This document shows, one piece after another, positions 17,599 through 26,264 of a stretch of DNA of 64,000 nt. The stretch is taken from the NCBI GenBank assembly GCA_963845445.1, contig CAWJSE010000002.1, positions 3,286,001 to 3,350,000 on the forward strand. Reading direction: 5' to 3'. Every line of letters begins with the position of its first letter. Position 1 is the stretch's first letter. The notes below the pieces were generated by a model. It ran no database searches. It had not been told where the DNA came from and saw nothing but the letters and a program-made list of their open reading frames with translations. This DNA comes from JABDBL01 sp963845445. Its GTDB lineage: Bacteria > Cyanobacteriota > Vampirovibrionia > Obscuribacterales > Obscuribacteraceae. The translations under genes and the position numbers were made by a program.

Positions 17599-17894
17599 GA
17601 GTCAAGTCATACCTCCGCTATTTATCATCACATTGCTCAATTTCAGAGATATCTCAAAAACCAGGACAGATGCTGGTTATCAGGCTTTTTGTTACTAGAC
17701 TAACTAGATAGATTAAAACTAGCTTTGGTAAAAACCCTTAGGATTCTCTACATTAAAGCACTTCTTTACAACTAGCGCTTATGAGCACTATTGATACCAT
17801 CAATCAATTCTCCATTTACTATTGATAATCCAGCAGGTCTAGCACACCCAGGTGCAGTCACCGTTGAAGCTGGCTTTTTCATAAAAAATTTCAA

Positions 17895-17905
17895 GTATCA
17901 ACAGT
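17895..17905 (+). repeat. GTATCAACAGT spacer repeat
   Basis: First of about eleven copies (GTATCAnCAGT) that separate AT-rich genes between 17.9 and 26.2 kb. This one lies 43 nt upstream of the nucleotidyltransferase start. Confidence 0.65.
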
Positions 17906-17948
17906 GAATACCATATGTTTTATTAAGCGCGTAACATATAATATATTC

Positions 17949-18539
17949 ATGGCAGTAGAAGCATTTGGACAGATTTCGTGGCAAAGGATGATTCGTGCTG
18001 TGGAAAGAGTGCGGGAACGGCTATTGCGAGTCACAAACGCACTGCAGCAAGGCGGCATTGACTATGCTGTTATAGGGGGCAATGCTGTCGCGGCTCTGGT
18101 CAGCAAAGTAGATGAATCTGCGGTACGCAATACCCAGGATGTAGATCTTCTTGTTCGCCGGGCAGATCTGAACAATATCAAAGATATTTTGGAAAAGACA
18201 GGCTTTGTTTATCGTCACGTTGCCGGTATAGATATGTTTCTTGATGGTCCTCAAGCCAAAGCTCGTGATGCGGTGCATATTATTTTTGCCGGTGAAAAAG
18301 TGCGGCCGGAGTATCTAGAACCAGCGCCAGATGTTGATCAATCAGAGGCGGCCGATTCCTTTCGGGTAATAAATTTGCCTGCCCTTGTGCGCATGAAGCT
18401 TACCTCCTTTCGAGACAAAGACCGCACCCATTTACGAGACTTGTTGGAAATAGGGCTTATAGATCAGTCATGGTGTTCGCGCTTACCCGAGCAATTGGCC
18501 GATCGTCTGCAACAATTAATCAATAATCCCGACGGCTAG
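17949..18539 (+). CDS. Nucleotidyltransferase-fold protein
   Basis: 196 aa from MAVEAFGQISW. IDYAVIGGNAVAALV followed by NTQDVDLLVRRADL is the GG...DxD core of MNT/AbiEii-like nucleotidyltransferases; VRMKLTSFRDKDRTHLRDLLEIGLI is the matching C-terminal helix-rich part. Such proteins act in toxin-antitoxin or defence pairs, transferring nucleotides to a protein or tRNA partner. The role here is not established. It is flanked on both sides by the GTATCAnCAGT repeat. Confidence 0.75.
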   Translation: MAVEAFGQISWQRMIRAVERVRERLLRVTNALQQGGIDYAVIGGNAVAALVSKVDESAVRNTQDVDLLVRRADLNNIKDILEKTGFVYRHVAGIDMFLDGPQAKARDAVHIIFAGEKVRPEYLEPAPDVDQSEAADSFRVINLPALVRMKLTSFRDKDRTHLRDLLEIGLIDQSWCSRLPEQLADRLQQLINNPDG

Positions 18540-18577
18540 TCAGTTCGCCAAAAACACAATTTCCGCACAAACTCTAA

Positions 18578-18588
18578 GTATCAGCAGT
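18578..18588 (+). repeat. GTATCAGCAGT spacer repeat
   Basis: Same orientation as the copy at 17895. A further variant, GTATCAACAGC, is at 18665-18675, just before the ATPase stop. Together they separate the nucleotidyltransferase from the ATPase. Confidence 0.65.
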
Positions 18589-18690
18589 AAGCATAAACTT
18601 AAAAATTGAAATTCACTCGTTTAATCCAATAAAAAATATTGATAATTTCCTGAAAGCCCAATAAGTATCAACAGCAGTTGAAATAGATCG

Positions 18691-19965
18691 CTATCTTTTT
18701 GATACGTGAGCAAAATTAATTTTCCACAGTGCCGAAACCGGTAAGGCGACGATATTCTTTGCTAGTGGAATTATTTTTTGTCCTTGGTAAAGCAAAATAC
18801 CTCTGTGAAATTTCGGGCCCAGCAACTGGGCAAAACGCGACAAGCCGCTGATATCAGCGGCACTTATGGTACTTGCTGCTTTTACTTCCAATGCCACTAT
18901 TGTGCCTGAGCCGGATTCCAACACCACGTCCACTTCATCGCCCTCTTGAGTTCGCCAATGGTATAAATGACAGCGAATACTGTTCCAGCTTAATTGCTTG
19001 CGCAGCTCGTTGATCACAAAAATTTCTAGCAAACGACCATAATAACTGGAATTGGAAATATTATTATCTATCTGAAGCAAATGACAGGACAGTCCTGTAT
19101 CTAGCAAGCAGGATTTAGGTGATTTAACCAAGCGCTTGCCAAAATTGGCATGCCAGGGCAGTATTGGTTGGTAAAGAAAAACTGCCTGAAGAAGCGCTAT
19201 ATAACGTTTTAAGGAATTAAGCGGTATGCCTGCTGCTCTGCTAATTTCAGATAAATTTGTCAAAGTGCCAATTCTAGCTGCTAATAAGGAAAGCAAGCTT
19301 GGAAATTCAAGAAGCCGGTCAACATTTGCCAGATCTTTAATATCACGGTTTAAAATGGTCTGTATATAAGACTCAAACCAATCGCCGGGCGCACTGCGTT
19401 CAGACCCGGTGGCTACAGGAGGAAACCCACCCCTAGCGATGCGCGACGCGATTTCAGATTTGCTTATAAAATCAGAAGGGTTTTCGTGGGGCAAAGTCTT
19501 GTTGCTGAAACACCAGTCTATAAAACCTTCTGTTTTTCCTTCTAATTCGCCTTGAGAAAAGGGAAACATTGTATGTATGCGCATACGACCTACCATTGCA
19601 TCAGCAAGTTTAGGTAAGAATAACGCACTGGTGGAACCGGTGAGAATGAAGCGTCCTGGGCGTCTATCTTCATCAATGGAGAGTTTGAGTGGCAGGTAAA
19701 GTTCCGGCACTCGTTGCACTTCGTCCAATACGACAGTACGGATATCTGCCAGCGCCTCCAAAAAGCCGGATGGATCTCTTTTAGCTGCTAATAAAACAGA
19801 GGGTTCATCAAATGTTATATAGCGAGCTCCAGATTCTTTTTCTTTGGCCACAATTTCTTTGACCAGAGTAGATTTACCAACCTGTCGCGCACCGGTGAGA
19901 AGTGTAACTGGCGAGGATTTAAGGGCGGAAACCAATTGGTTTTTGATATGTCTACTAATAAGCAT
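18691..19965 (-). CDS. AAA+ ATPase with DUF4143 domain
   Basis: 424 aa from MLISRHIKNQL; an upstream ATG at 20016 adds 17 residues. Walker A TGARQVGKSTLVKE, Walker B TVVLDEVQRVPELY, sensor-like RFILTGSTSALF and a C-terminal GDEVDVVLESGSG...ALEVKAA (E...ExK nuclease-like motif). It is a divergent paralogue of 3477-4658. A cluster of TGGCAAATTT boxes lies just upstream. Confidence 0.85.
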   Translation of the reverse strand: MLISRHIKNQLVSALKSSPVTLLTGARQVGKSTLVKEIVAKEKESGARYITFDEPSVLLAAKRDPSGFLEALADIRTVVLDEVQRVPELYLPLKLSIDEDRRPGRFILTGSTSALFLPKLADAMVGRMRIHTMFPFSQGELEGKTEGFIDWCFSNKTLPHENPSDFISKSEIASRIARGGFPPVATGSERSAPGDWFESYIQTILNRDIKDLANVDRLLEFPSLLSLLAARIGTLTNLSEISRAAGIPLNSLKRYIALLQAVFLYQPILPWHANFGKRLVKSPKSCLLDTGLSCHLLQIDNNISNSSYYGRLLEIFVINELRKQLSWNSIRCHLYHWRTQEGDEVDVVLESGSGTIVALEVKAASTISAADISGLSRFAQLLGPKFHRGILLYQGQKIIPLAKNIVALPVSALWKINFAHVSKR

Positions 19966-20025
19966 GAGATTCTTAGCCAGATTTGTACTGAAACTTACCG
20001 GAACCGATGGCATCAATTATAAACG

Positions 20026-20073
20026 AAAATTTGCCATTGCGTGGCAAATTTTCTGCCAGCTCATGGCAAATTT
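20026..20073. promoter_or_regulatory. Operator-like TGGCAAATTT boxes upstream of the ATPase
   Basis: AAAATTTGCCA (20026-20036) and TGGCAAATTTT (20042-20052) form an inverted repeat. A third box TGGCAAATTT is at 20064-20073. The arrangement parallels the inverted repeat over the other DUF4143 gene, with different sequence. Confidence 0.55.
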
Positions 20074-20086
20074 GAGTCAGGGAAAA

Positions 20087-20097
20087 GTATCATTAGT
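20087..20097 (+). repeat. GTATCATTAGT spacer repeat
   Basis: Variant copy upstream of the ATPase gene and near the left edge of the next GC-rich island. Confidence 0.5.
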
Positions 20098-20202
20098 GTA
20101 GTTCTTCCATGGCGAAAAACACAAAGCCAAAATACAAAAAACTTCGAAAACTCCAGATTTTTCATGGGATTGACAAATCGTCTGCCTTTATAAAAATGAA
20201 AT

Positions 20203-20243
20203 AGACCGAAAAGTCGGGGGAATAATTGCCGACAATTCGGTCT
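20203..20243 (-). terminator. Terminator of the 20.3-kb gene
   Basis: AGACCGAA (20203-20210) pairs with TTCGGTCT (20236-20243), with an inner GTCGG/CCGAC helix. On the minus strand it is followed by ATTTCATTTTTAT, a good rho-independent tail, 16 nt past the gene's stop. Confidence 0.75.
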
Positions 20244-20258
20244 GTTTCAAAAATGCGA

Positions 20259-20684
20259 TCAAGTTTTGGCAGCAAGCTTTTGGATCAGATCATCCACTCG
20301 CTGCCAGCGATGAACCTCAACGTTGAAGTCCCCACCCCAATCAACAATCTGGCCGCCCTGCCCGCTCTTTCTAAGTCGCACCCAGGCAAGCGCGATACGG
20401 CCGTTGACAAAGTAGCGAAATTTATCCCTGGCTTCGCCTTCTTCGCCAATTTCCCAGGTGTGAAGCGTGCGCTTCATATTGCCTGAGGGCTGCGTACGCC
20501 CGTAAATGGGCACTAAAGTCCCATTCTGCTCCCGTTCAAATAGAACGTAGCGGGCGTTTGGAGTGGCTTCCTTTGCCGTGAGAATTACTGCCATTGCGGC
20601 TGGTGCCTTTAAAGCTTTGTCCTTCTGTGCTTCGGTCACAAGCGCATCATGTTGACTATGCTCTTCTCCTGCTGGCACATTCAT
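20259..20684 (-). CDS. Hypothetical protein (island gene)
   Basis: 141 aa; ATG follows GAGGG. The protein has an Ala/Lys-rich N-terminus and a beta-rich middle (NARYVLFEREQNGTLVPIYG, DKFRYFVNGRIALAWVRLRK). No family recognised. Own terminator at 20203-20243. Confidence 0.6.
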   Translation of the reverse strand: MNVPAGEEHSQHDALVTEAQKDKALKAPAAMAVILTAKEATPNARYVLFEREQNGTLVPIYGRTQPSGNMKRTLHTWEIGEEGEARDKFRYFVNGRIALAWVRLRKSGQGGQIVDWGGDFNVEVHRWQRVDDLIQKLAAKT

Positions 20685-21013
20685 AAAACCCTCACTGATA
20701 AGAGACCACCTCGCCTTGATAAAAAGCGCCGAGGCAAAATCGAATTTTCTAAAAGGGAAACTAAGCCATGAAAAAGAGAAACTGAAGGGAAAAGAAGCGT
20801 ATCAAGACTGCCATTTCTTACATTGTAAAAGCAAGCTTCTGGAAGGCACTTTTAGGGCGTTTCATCAAATATTAAGGCACGAAGACACATTAAAAGGCGC
20901 TTTACCATTACGCTAGCCACGTGAAGTGTGTCTAGTAATTCGCAAAACGGATTATCAGACATATCAAGCGTTTTAAAATTGACATAAAAATAAAAAAATG
21001 ACCAGAAAAAGGA

Positions 21014-21143
21014 AATCGTCCAAGGTCGCGGCACACGATAACGAATTGGTCGCGCCTTGGACGATTGTTGATCAAGACAGACAATTCATGATGGCCGTCC
21101 TTACTATTTCCTTGGACGAAGGAAGTCAGTAAGGACGGCCATC
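21014..21143 (-). terminator. Two strong hairpins in tandem
   Basis: AATCGTCCAAGG (21014-21025) pairs with 21055-21066 over 12 bp. GATGGCCGTCCTTACT (21090-21105) pairs perfectly with 21128-21143 over 16 bp. The loop of the second contains CCTTGGACGA, which could also pair with the left arm of the first. They lie downstream of the S1-domain gene on the minus strand. Confidence 0.65.
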
Positions 21144-21171
21144 GTGCCAGAAGAGGCGACACCGGTGTTCA

Positions 21172-21547
21172 TTAGGAAAGCCGCGCCAGGGTCAGCGGAC
21201 GACCCCGACCCACGTCTGTGACCCGAACGCGGATCGGCTTGTTCGGCCTTACCGAACTGGGGGAAGCCGAGCCCAATTTGGCGAAGGGGAGGAAGCCGAC
21301 GGCCCGGCGGCGGGCATCGGTCCCAATGGCGACCCAGAAGCCGCCGGGACCGCTGCCGGTGACGACGCCGTTGTAGCTCACCCCAGGGCAATGCGTCCGG
21401 GCGAACGCCTCGCGGGCCGGCGCCGATGTCCTCAAACCCGTGCCCGCGTCGAGCGAGCATGAGGTTGCGGACGTCCGTCGGCTGGTCACAAATCTCGGCC
21501 AAATCCTGCAATCCGAACGCCGTGGCCTCGACATATCGTCGGCTCAT
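21172..21547 (-). pseudogene. Small S1-domain protein with a frameshift
   Basis: ATG follows GGAAGGAG. The first frame gives MSRRYVEATAFGLQDLAEI and reads to about 21415. The protein-like continuation is one frame over: YNGVVTGSGPGGFWVAIG, then VGFLPFAKLG and NKPIRVRVTDVGRGRPLTLA, which is the G-V-V-x-G/GFxVxxG/GFLPxSKL/VRV pattern of an S1 OB-fold RNA-binding domain. A single-base indel in GC-rich sequence explains it; sequencing error is as likely as mutation. Confidence 0.65.
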
Positions 21548-21774
21548 CTTATTCTCCTTCCGGACTGGCCGGATGACGTCCCAGATGAGTGGAGGGACGC
21601 CCCCATAATGAGGGAAGGGCTGGTTCGGGATGATGTCACAACGTGTGGCTTCTTCTGCTCCCAGACCAGTTTTGTCGATGCTCTTGCTTCAAATGCACAG
21701 GTTTTCCGACCTGTTTAATTGCACTTGGATTGCAGAGCACGAACCGATCGTGACCAAAATTCGTTAGCGTTGCT

Positions 21775-21838
21775 GCCCGCCATGAATAGTTAGAAGCAAT
21801 GCCGGCTAGGCATAACTCTCAAACTGCTCATGGCGGGC
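21775..21838 (-). terminator. Hairpin after the repeat-protein gene
   Basis: GCCCGCCATGA (21775-21785) and TCATGGCGGGC (21828-21838) are perfect 11-bp inverted arms, 12 nt past the stop of the minus-strand repeat gene. The rest of 21548-21774 shows no gene. Confidence 0.6.
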
Positions 21839-21849
21839 GCGCCTATACT

Positions 21850-23502
21850 TCAGCTTGCCGGGGTGTCCTCCAGTGAGGACAGAACCCGCTCTCTCGAGCG
21901 GCGTCCAGCGAGCACACGTTCCCGCAGCGGGTGCTGCTGAAACGTCTCCAGCGCGGTGAGGAACTCCCCGTCCGCGCGAAGAGCCGCATTTTCAGCGGCT
22001 CTCAGCTCATCCTGCGCAGCGATGAGGAAATCGCCGCTGCGAAAGCCGATGGCGAACCCGACTTGAGCGTGGCGAGACTTCGCGTTCGCCTCCGCCGCGC
22101 CAAAGTATGCCTCATCTGCGAGTCGACGCAGGACGAACAGTTGCCCCAGCTCGCCCTCCACGGCGCTCTCGGGCTCGGCCAGGACTTCGGGCTCGGCCAG
22201 GACTTCGGGCTCGGCCAGGACTTCGGGCTCGGCCAGGACTTCGGGCTCGGCCAGGACTTCGGGCTCGGCCAGGACTTCGGGCTCGGCCAGGACTTCGGGG
22301 CTCGGCCAGGACTTCGGGCTCGGCCAGGACTTCGGGCTCGGCCAGGACTTCGGGCTCGGCCAGGACTTCGGGCTCGGCGCAGGACTTCGGGCTCGGCCAG
22401 GACTTCGGGCTCGGCCAGGACTTCGGGCTCGGCCAGGACTTCGGGCTCGGCCAGGACTTCGGGCTCGGCCAGGACTTCGGGCTCGGCCAGGACTTCGGGC
22501 TCGGCCAGGACCTCGGGCTCGGTCGAGGTGTCGGGCTGGGCCTGGGACTCGGGCTCGGCCAGGACTTCGGGCTCGGCCAGGACTTCGGGCTCGGCCAGGA
22601 CTTCGGGCTCGGCCAGGACTTCGGGGCTCGGCCAGGACTTCGGGCTCGGCCAGGACTTCGGGCTCGGCCAGGACTTCGGGCTCGGCCAGGACTTCGGGCT
22701 CGGCCAGGACTTCGGGCTCGGCCAGGACTTCGGGCTCGGCCAGGACTTCGGGCTCGGCCAGGACTTCGGGCTCGGCCAGGACCTCGGGCTCGGCCAGGAC
22801 TTCGGGCTCGGCCAGGACCTCGGGCTCGGTCGAGGTGTCGGGCTGGGCCTGGGACTCGGGCTCGGCCAGGACTTCGGGCTCGGCCAAGGTGTCGAACCAC
22901 CGACCCAACACCTCCGCGCCACGGTTTCGGAGGGACTCCAGACGAGCCGCTTCGGCCCGTCGGTACTCTTCTTTGTCCCGCTCGGCCTCTTGCTCTTTCT
23001 TCCGCTCGGCGTGGAAGGCCGTCTCCACATCGATTGGGAGCTCGTGGTATTTGACCAGCATGCCCTCGTATTCGGATTTCGACGCTTCGAGGAGAACCGA
23101 CGCCTGATTGGCCTCATTGCGGGCCGCCGCCAGATTGCGGGTGGCCTGGAAGGCGTCCCTCCTGGCCCTGCACAGATCTTTGTAGGCGGACTGGGACGCG
23201 TTGCCACCCTGCGCCTGGGCGGACCGGAAGGCCGCGTCCGCCTCGGAAAGGGCGGTCTGGACCACCTCGGCGGCCGCCTCGGCCTCCTTGAGGCGAGCGG
23301 TGGCCCCTGGAATGGCGAGCATCGCCTCCTGCAGCCGACGCCGCCCGGCGAGCACGTTCGGGTGGACCCCATCACGAGGCGGCTCCGGCTCCTCTATCGG
23401 CTGAACAGGGCCGTTCGCCGCGTGGTTCGACGCATAACGGCCGGCGTAGGCGGCGGGATCGAAACCGGAGACGAGGGCGAAGGATTTGGTGTTGAGAGAC
23501 AT
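21850..23502 (-). CDS. Coiled-coil protein with an EVLAEP hexapeptide array
   Basis: 550 aa from MSLNTKSFALVSG, ATG after GGAAAG. The N-terminal ~200 residues are an Ala/Glu-rich coiled coil (LKEAEAAAEVVQTALSEADA, ERKKEQEAERDKEEYRRAEA). About 40 copies of an EVLAEP-type hexapeptide follow, then a short alpha-helical C-terminal domain. Three one-base insertions in the array shift the frame to RSPGRA and SWPSPK units and then restore it, so the middle may be misread. Such acidic Pro repeats act as extended spacers. Function unknown. Confidence 0.65.
   Translation of the reverse strand: MSLNTKSFALVSGFDPAAYAGRYASNHAANGPVQPIEEPEPPRDGVHPNVLAGRRRLQEAMLAIPGATARLKEAEAAAEVVQTALSEADAAFRSAQAQGGNASQSAYKDLCRARRDAFQATRNLAAARNEANQASVLLEASKSEYEGMLVKYHELPIDVETAFHAERKKEQEAERDKEEYRRAEAARLESLRNRGAEVLGRWFDTLAEPEVLAEPESQAQPDTSTEPEVLAEPEVLAEPEVLAEPEVLAEPEVLAEPEVLAEPEVLAEPEVLAEPEVLAEPEVLAEPEVLAEPRSPGRARSPGRARSPGRARSPGRARVPGPARHLDRARGPGRARSPGRARSPGRARSPGRARSPGRARSPGRARSPGRARSPAPSPKSWPSPKSWPSPKSWPSPKSWPSPEVLAEPEVLAEPEVLAEPEVLAEPEVLAEPEVLAEPEVLAEPESAVEGELGQLFVLRRLADEAYFGAAEANAKSRHAQVGFAIGFRSGDFLIAAQDELRAAENAALRADGEFLTALETFQQHPLRERVLAGRRSRERVLSSLEDTPAS
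22172..22885. repeat. 18-bp tandem repeat array, ~700 bp
   Basis: The unit GACTTCGGGCTCGGCCAG repeats without spacers. A variant segment containing GGTCGAGGTGTCGGGCTGGG occurs twice, at about 22522 and 22829, giving a higher-order period near 310 bp. Extra bases near 22298, 22377 and 22624 change the frame. Copy number and indels in such arrays are often misassembled. Confidence 0.9.
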
Positions 23503-23534
23503 GGTATTTCTTTCCCCGGCATTGCCGGAAAAAA

Positions 23535-23552
23535 CGGCCCCCATTTGGGCCG
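23535..23552 (-). terminator. Minus-strand terminator upstream of the repeat gene
   Basis: CGGCCC/GGGCCG with a 6-nt loop, followed on the minus strand by six T residues. It implies a transcript arriving from higher coordinates, but I see no convincing gene at 23553-23760. Confidence 0.6.
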
Positions 23553-23569
23553 ACCCTGTGGCATAGGGA

Positions 23570-24091
23570 TTTCTGACTGGTACACAGGGAGGTAACTTAC
23601 CTGCCCTGCTGGACCTGGCTGCTGTAGCTTCCTACATGAGGATGCAATTACAGCCGCCCGGTCCGAACTCAACGCAGCAGACAATGCGCATTCCCTTCTT
23701 TTTTTCGGGCCCAGCGCAAGTACTTATCCCCAGTCGGAGGCTCAAGATTGCCTTTTAAATATGCCACTATATCTTTCGTTTTTTTGGCATGTTTTTAGGA
23801 CAATTATCTAAGACCGGTTTTTACTACCCATTGTGAGAATGGATTTTTGGTAGTTGTTCTGGTCCTGCGATTATTGCCTATAGGGCTTTTCTGGTGCTCT
23901 CAACGAGGGAAATTTGAACGGATACCCAAACTTGCCAAATTTGTGCCTTTCAAGTCAAAGATTCTATAGGCGACATAAAAAAGCGTCGAAATGCTGACCA
24001 ATACACGTTTTTCAATATTAAATTCTTTCTCAAAAGGACTTCCTTGACATTAATCATGTTCCGAAGGTAAATAATTAATACTGATCTTTAG
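23570..24091. other. Island edge and AT-rich spacer
   Basis: No gene seen. GC-rich sequence fades by about 23760. The border motif is at 23916-23948. The rest is AT-rich. Confidence 0.4.
23916..23948 (+). repeat. Island-border motif, copy 2
   Basis: GGATACCCAAACTTGCCA followed by TTTCAAGTC: ACTTG and CAAGT form short inverted arms, as at 17562-17598. It lies at the GC-to-AT transition. Confidence 0.5.
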
Positions 24092-24193
24092 GTATCATCA
24101 GTGGATATCAATAGAATCAGACATCAAAGCCAGAAATCGCTTAAGCTGCAGCCGCGATTGATAGTACTGCTGATACCTGAATGTATCAACAGT
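24092..24193. repeat. Cluster of three GTATCAnCAGT repeats
   Basis: Copies at 24092-24102 (+), 24166-24176 (-) and 24183-24193 (+). The last two form an inverted repeat around CTGAAT, able to fold into an 11-bp hairpin with two mismatches. They lie just past the 3' end of a variant recombinase gene. Confidence 0.7.
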
Positions 24194-24263
24194 GATCGGG
24201 CTTAGGCGCTTATAAAGCCACCGAATTTTATTAGCAGAAGGGTTGCATGATTAAAGTAATTGC

Positions 24264-25133
24264 TTAGCTTTGCCAATTATGTGTGCGCCGCAGCATTTCA
24301 GTTGAAACGGCAACTCCAGCTTGCAAGCCAATTTGTTTTATAACAAAAGTAATACCGGAAATTGATAAACGATCTCCCTGCCTGGTAAGCCATAATGGCG
24401 CATCAGCTTCATTGTTATAGAGCTTCTGGCGTTCTTCCAACCACTGTCTTAAAGCAAGACTGGTAGCTTCATTCAACGAAATTTTAACCTTATGATCAAG
24501 ACAGATAAAATTTGCCCGGGAGCCAACATTTCTTATATTGAGCTGAGCACAATCTCCTATACGAAGACCGCTGTAAAAAATAGTTAAAGCCAGTGCTTTA
24601 TCTCTTATAACTTCTTGCTGAGTTATACAGCCCAAAAATTTATTTTGCTCTTGCCAAGAAAGCAATTTGCCCGGCTGACTGTGACAGCGTTCTTTCTTAG
24701 TTTGCGTTTCTTTCAAACCAAGAAAATTTGAAAAATTATTTAGAGCGATAATACTGGCATTAATAGACCTAGCGATACTTTTTGTTTCTTTTAGAAAATC
24801 CAAGTACAAGGCCGCCGCCATATTTATGCCATTTTGATCAGCTAAGGGCTGATGGTTTAAACCGGCATATTCGATAAAAACAAGAAATTTTTTAACCCGC
24901 GAATGATAAGACCTGAGTGTGTTTGCACTTAAATCTTGCTTAGCCAGCCATTGTTTATATGAACCGAGATAAATTTGATTTGTACTATTTTTTTTGTCTA
25001 AAGCAAAATCTTCCAATTTTTGTCCAAACTGATCTTTCCACTCACTAATATGCACAAAATACTTCTCCTGCAAAGTTAGCTTATTATTGGCTTGGCAAGC
25101 AATCCTATCAAGTGGGGTATCTACGAAAAACAT
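24264..25133 (-). CDS. Variant tyrosine recombinase, C-terminally truncated
   Basis: 289 aa. A SAM-like N-terminal domain (SYKQWLAKQDLSANTLRSYH) and a catalytic domain with Arg I (FYSGLRIGDCAQL) and a Lys candidate (KVKISL). Where canonical enzymes have HxLRHT this has TEMLRRT, with Glu replacing His. The protein stops at RRTHNWQS, so the tyrosine segment seen in its paralogues (26265-27155, 39709-40619) is missing. Probably inactive as a recombinase by itself. Confidence 0.75.
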   Translation of the reverse strand: MFFVDTPLDRIACQANNKLTLQEKYFVHISEWKDQFGQKLEDFALDKKNSTNQIYLGSYKQWLAKQDLSANTLRSYHSRVKKFLVFIEYAGLNHQPLADQNGINMAAALYLDFLKETKSIARSINASIIALNNFSNFLGLKETQTKKERCHSQPGKLLSWQEQNKFLGCITQQEVIRDKALALTIFYSGLRIGDCAQLNIRNVGSRANFICLDHKVKISLNEATSLALRQWLEERQKLYNNEADAPLWLTRQGDRLSISGITFVIKQIGLQAGVAVSTEMLRRTHNWQS

Positions 25134-25349
25134 AATCCTGTTAATAAAGATTCTCTAATCAGGCATGCACTAAATTTTCGTTGGCTTCTATCCCTTGCGG
25201 AACGTAGATCTACTAGACAATGTAGTAAGGATCATAAGGGCGAAGATATTCTAACTGAAATTTTAAATGGAGCAAAAATAAAAGCACCAATAACGGTGCT
25301 TGATTTGTACCAAAAATACTCTTTTCCAGAGGAAAAGTATCAACAGTGA
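25092..25349 (+). CDS. Doubtful small frame
   Basis: 85 aa, overlapping the recombinase start antisense and ending inside a GTATCAACAGT repeat (EKYQQ stop). The middle (HKGEDILTEILNGAKIKAPI) looks protein-like, but there is no ribosome binding site. Confidence 0.25.
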   Translation: MASNPIKWGIYEKHNPVNKDSLIRHALNFRWLLSLAERRSTRQCSKDHKGEDILTEILNGAKIKAPITVLDLYQKYSFPEEKYQQ

Positions 25350-25378
25350 TGGCATCAAGCCCAGCAAGTATCAACAGT
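25337..25378 (+). repeat. Two GTATCAACAGT repeats in tandem
   Basis: Copies at 25337-25347 and 25368-25378, same orientation, 20 bp apart. The following 25380-25694 is AT-rich and without a gene. Confidence 0.7.
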
Positions 25379-25694
25379 AGCTATCGAAAGCCGCAATGTA
25401 TCAGGCTTTTAATAATGTCGAATAATACTCAATGTATAAAAATTTAGATGAACATGGGCAAATAAAATATTGATCTTGGTTTTACGGCTCTATGCCTCTG
25501 TTTGCGGCTTTTCTATAACAGTGCCACCAGTGCTTGCTAAAGTTAGCACAGCAGTAAAATCAGGCAAATTAGCCAATAAATGAAACAGATTCAATATCAT
25601 CATATTTATTTCTATGCTATTAATTATTTGCGCTAACGGGCAAGATAATACGTCATTACATTGTATGTCATCAATAAGTCACAGGTGATAATAA

Positions 25695-26225
25695 ATGAAC
25701 AGCAAATCCTTGATTCATAAGAAGCAGCAAATCCAAGAGAAATGCCGGTTACAACATACCACTGAATGTCATTCTATAATTGCCAGTATCAAAAGAAGTT
25801 TGGCGCGAAAGCGGCTTTCTAGCATAAGAGCAGCTGCCTATAATTTGCAGACTCAACCAACTAAAGTTGCTTCTGTGATTGCCCATTTAAATAACTCAAT
25901 TGGTTATAATTGTCTTTTGTATCGCTGGTTTCCTGGCGATACTAATAAATGGGGCAAATTATTAATCAGAAATCAATCAGTCGGTTTAATTGTTAGAGCT
26001 AAGCTTGACAGTGCTGCCGAAGGTATCAAAATGACCGCAGACAGAAAAGTGCCCTTAGCCTCTATAGCACCGGAACTTGCTCTTTCTATATTGGCTGATT
26101 GTATATCTCAAAACATGCCTAAGCAAAGCAATAATAATGTGCAACCCTTCAAAAACTTACATCGTGCGCGGCACAATGATATAAATTTGCCAATACTGCC
26201 CAATACCAGTAGTAGGTATCACTAA
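25695..26225 (+). CDS. Hypothetical protein between spacer repeats
   Basis: 176 aa. An N-terminal basic helical part (KRSLARKRLSSIRAAAYNLQ) is followed by NSIGYNCLLYRWFPGDTNKW and GLIVRAKLDSAAEGIKMTAD. No family recognised. It ends 2 nt before a GTATTAGCAGT copy at 26227, and the pair at 25337/25368 lies upstream, so it occupies one repeat-bounded unit. Confidence 0.55.
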   Translation: MNSKSLIHKKQQIQEKCRLQHTTECHSIIASIKRSLARKRLSSIRAAAYNLQTQPTKVASVIAHLNNSIGYNCLLYRWFPGDTNKWGKLLIRNQSVGLIVRAKLDSAAEGIKMTADRKVPLASIAPELALSILADCISQNMPKQSNNNVQPFKNLHRARHNDINLPILPNTSSRYH

Positions 26226-26226
26226 A

Positions 26227-26237
26227 GTATTAGCAGT
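26227..26237 (+). repeat. GTATTAGCAGT spacer repeat
   Basis: Variant copy between the 25.7-kb gene and the convergent recombinase. It is preceded at 26216 by a GTATCACTAAAG half-match. Confidence 0.55.
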
Positions 26238-26264
26238 GTCGCCTTGATCTCTGCCGTTAATGTT

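Noticed and set aside
22172..22885. CRISPR array
   Set aside because: The repeat units are contiguous with no unique spacers, and no cas genes are present.
21931..23595. Long open frames on both strands over the repeat array (up to 554 aa on the plus strand)
   Set aside because: An 18-bp repeat without stop codons keeps all frames open. Only the minus frame starting at 23502 has a ribosome binding site and non-repetitive coiled-coil flanks.
23630..23690. 19-residue Cys-rich minus frame (MRIVCCVEFGPGGCNCILM)
   Set aside because: AAGAAGGGA abuts the ATG without spacing, and there is no supporting context. Too short to call.
17895..26237. Integron with attC sites
   Set aside because: The GTATCAnCAGT sites lack the R''/R' (RYYYAAC/GTTRRRY) structure and there is no IntI-type integrase; the recombinases lack the HxxR His.
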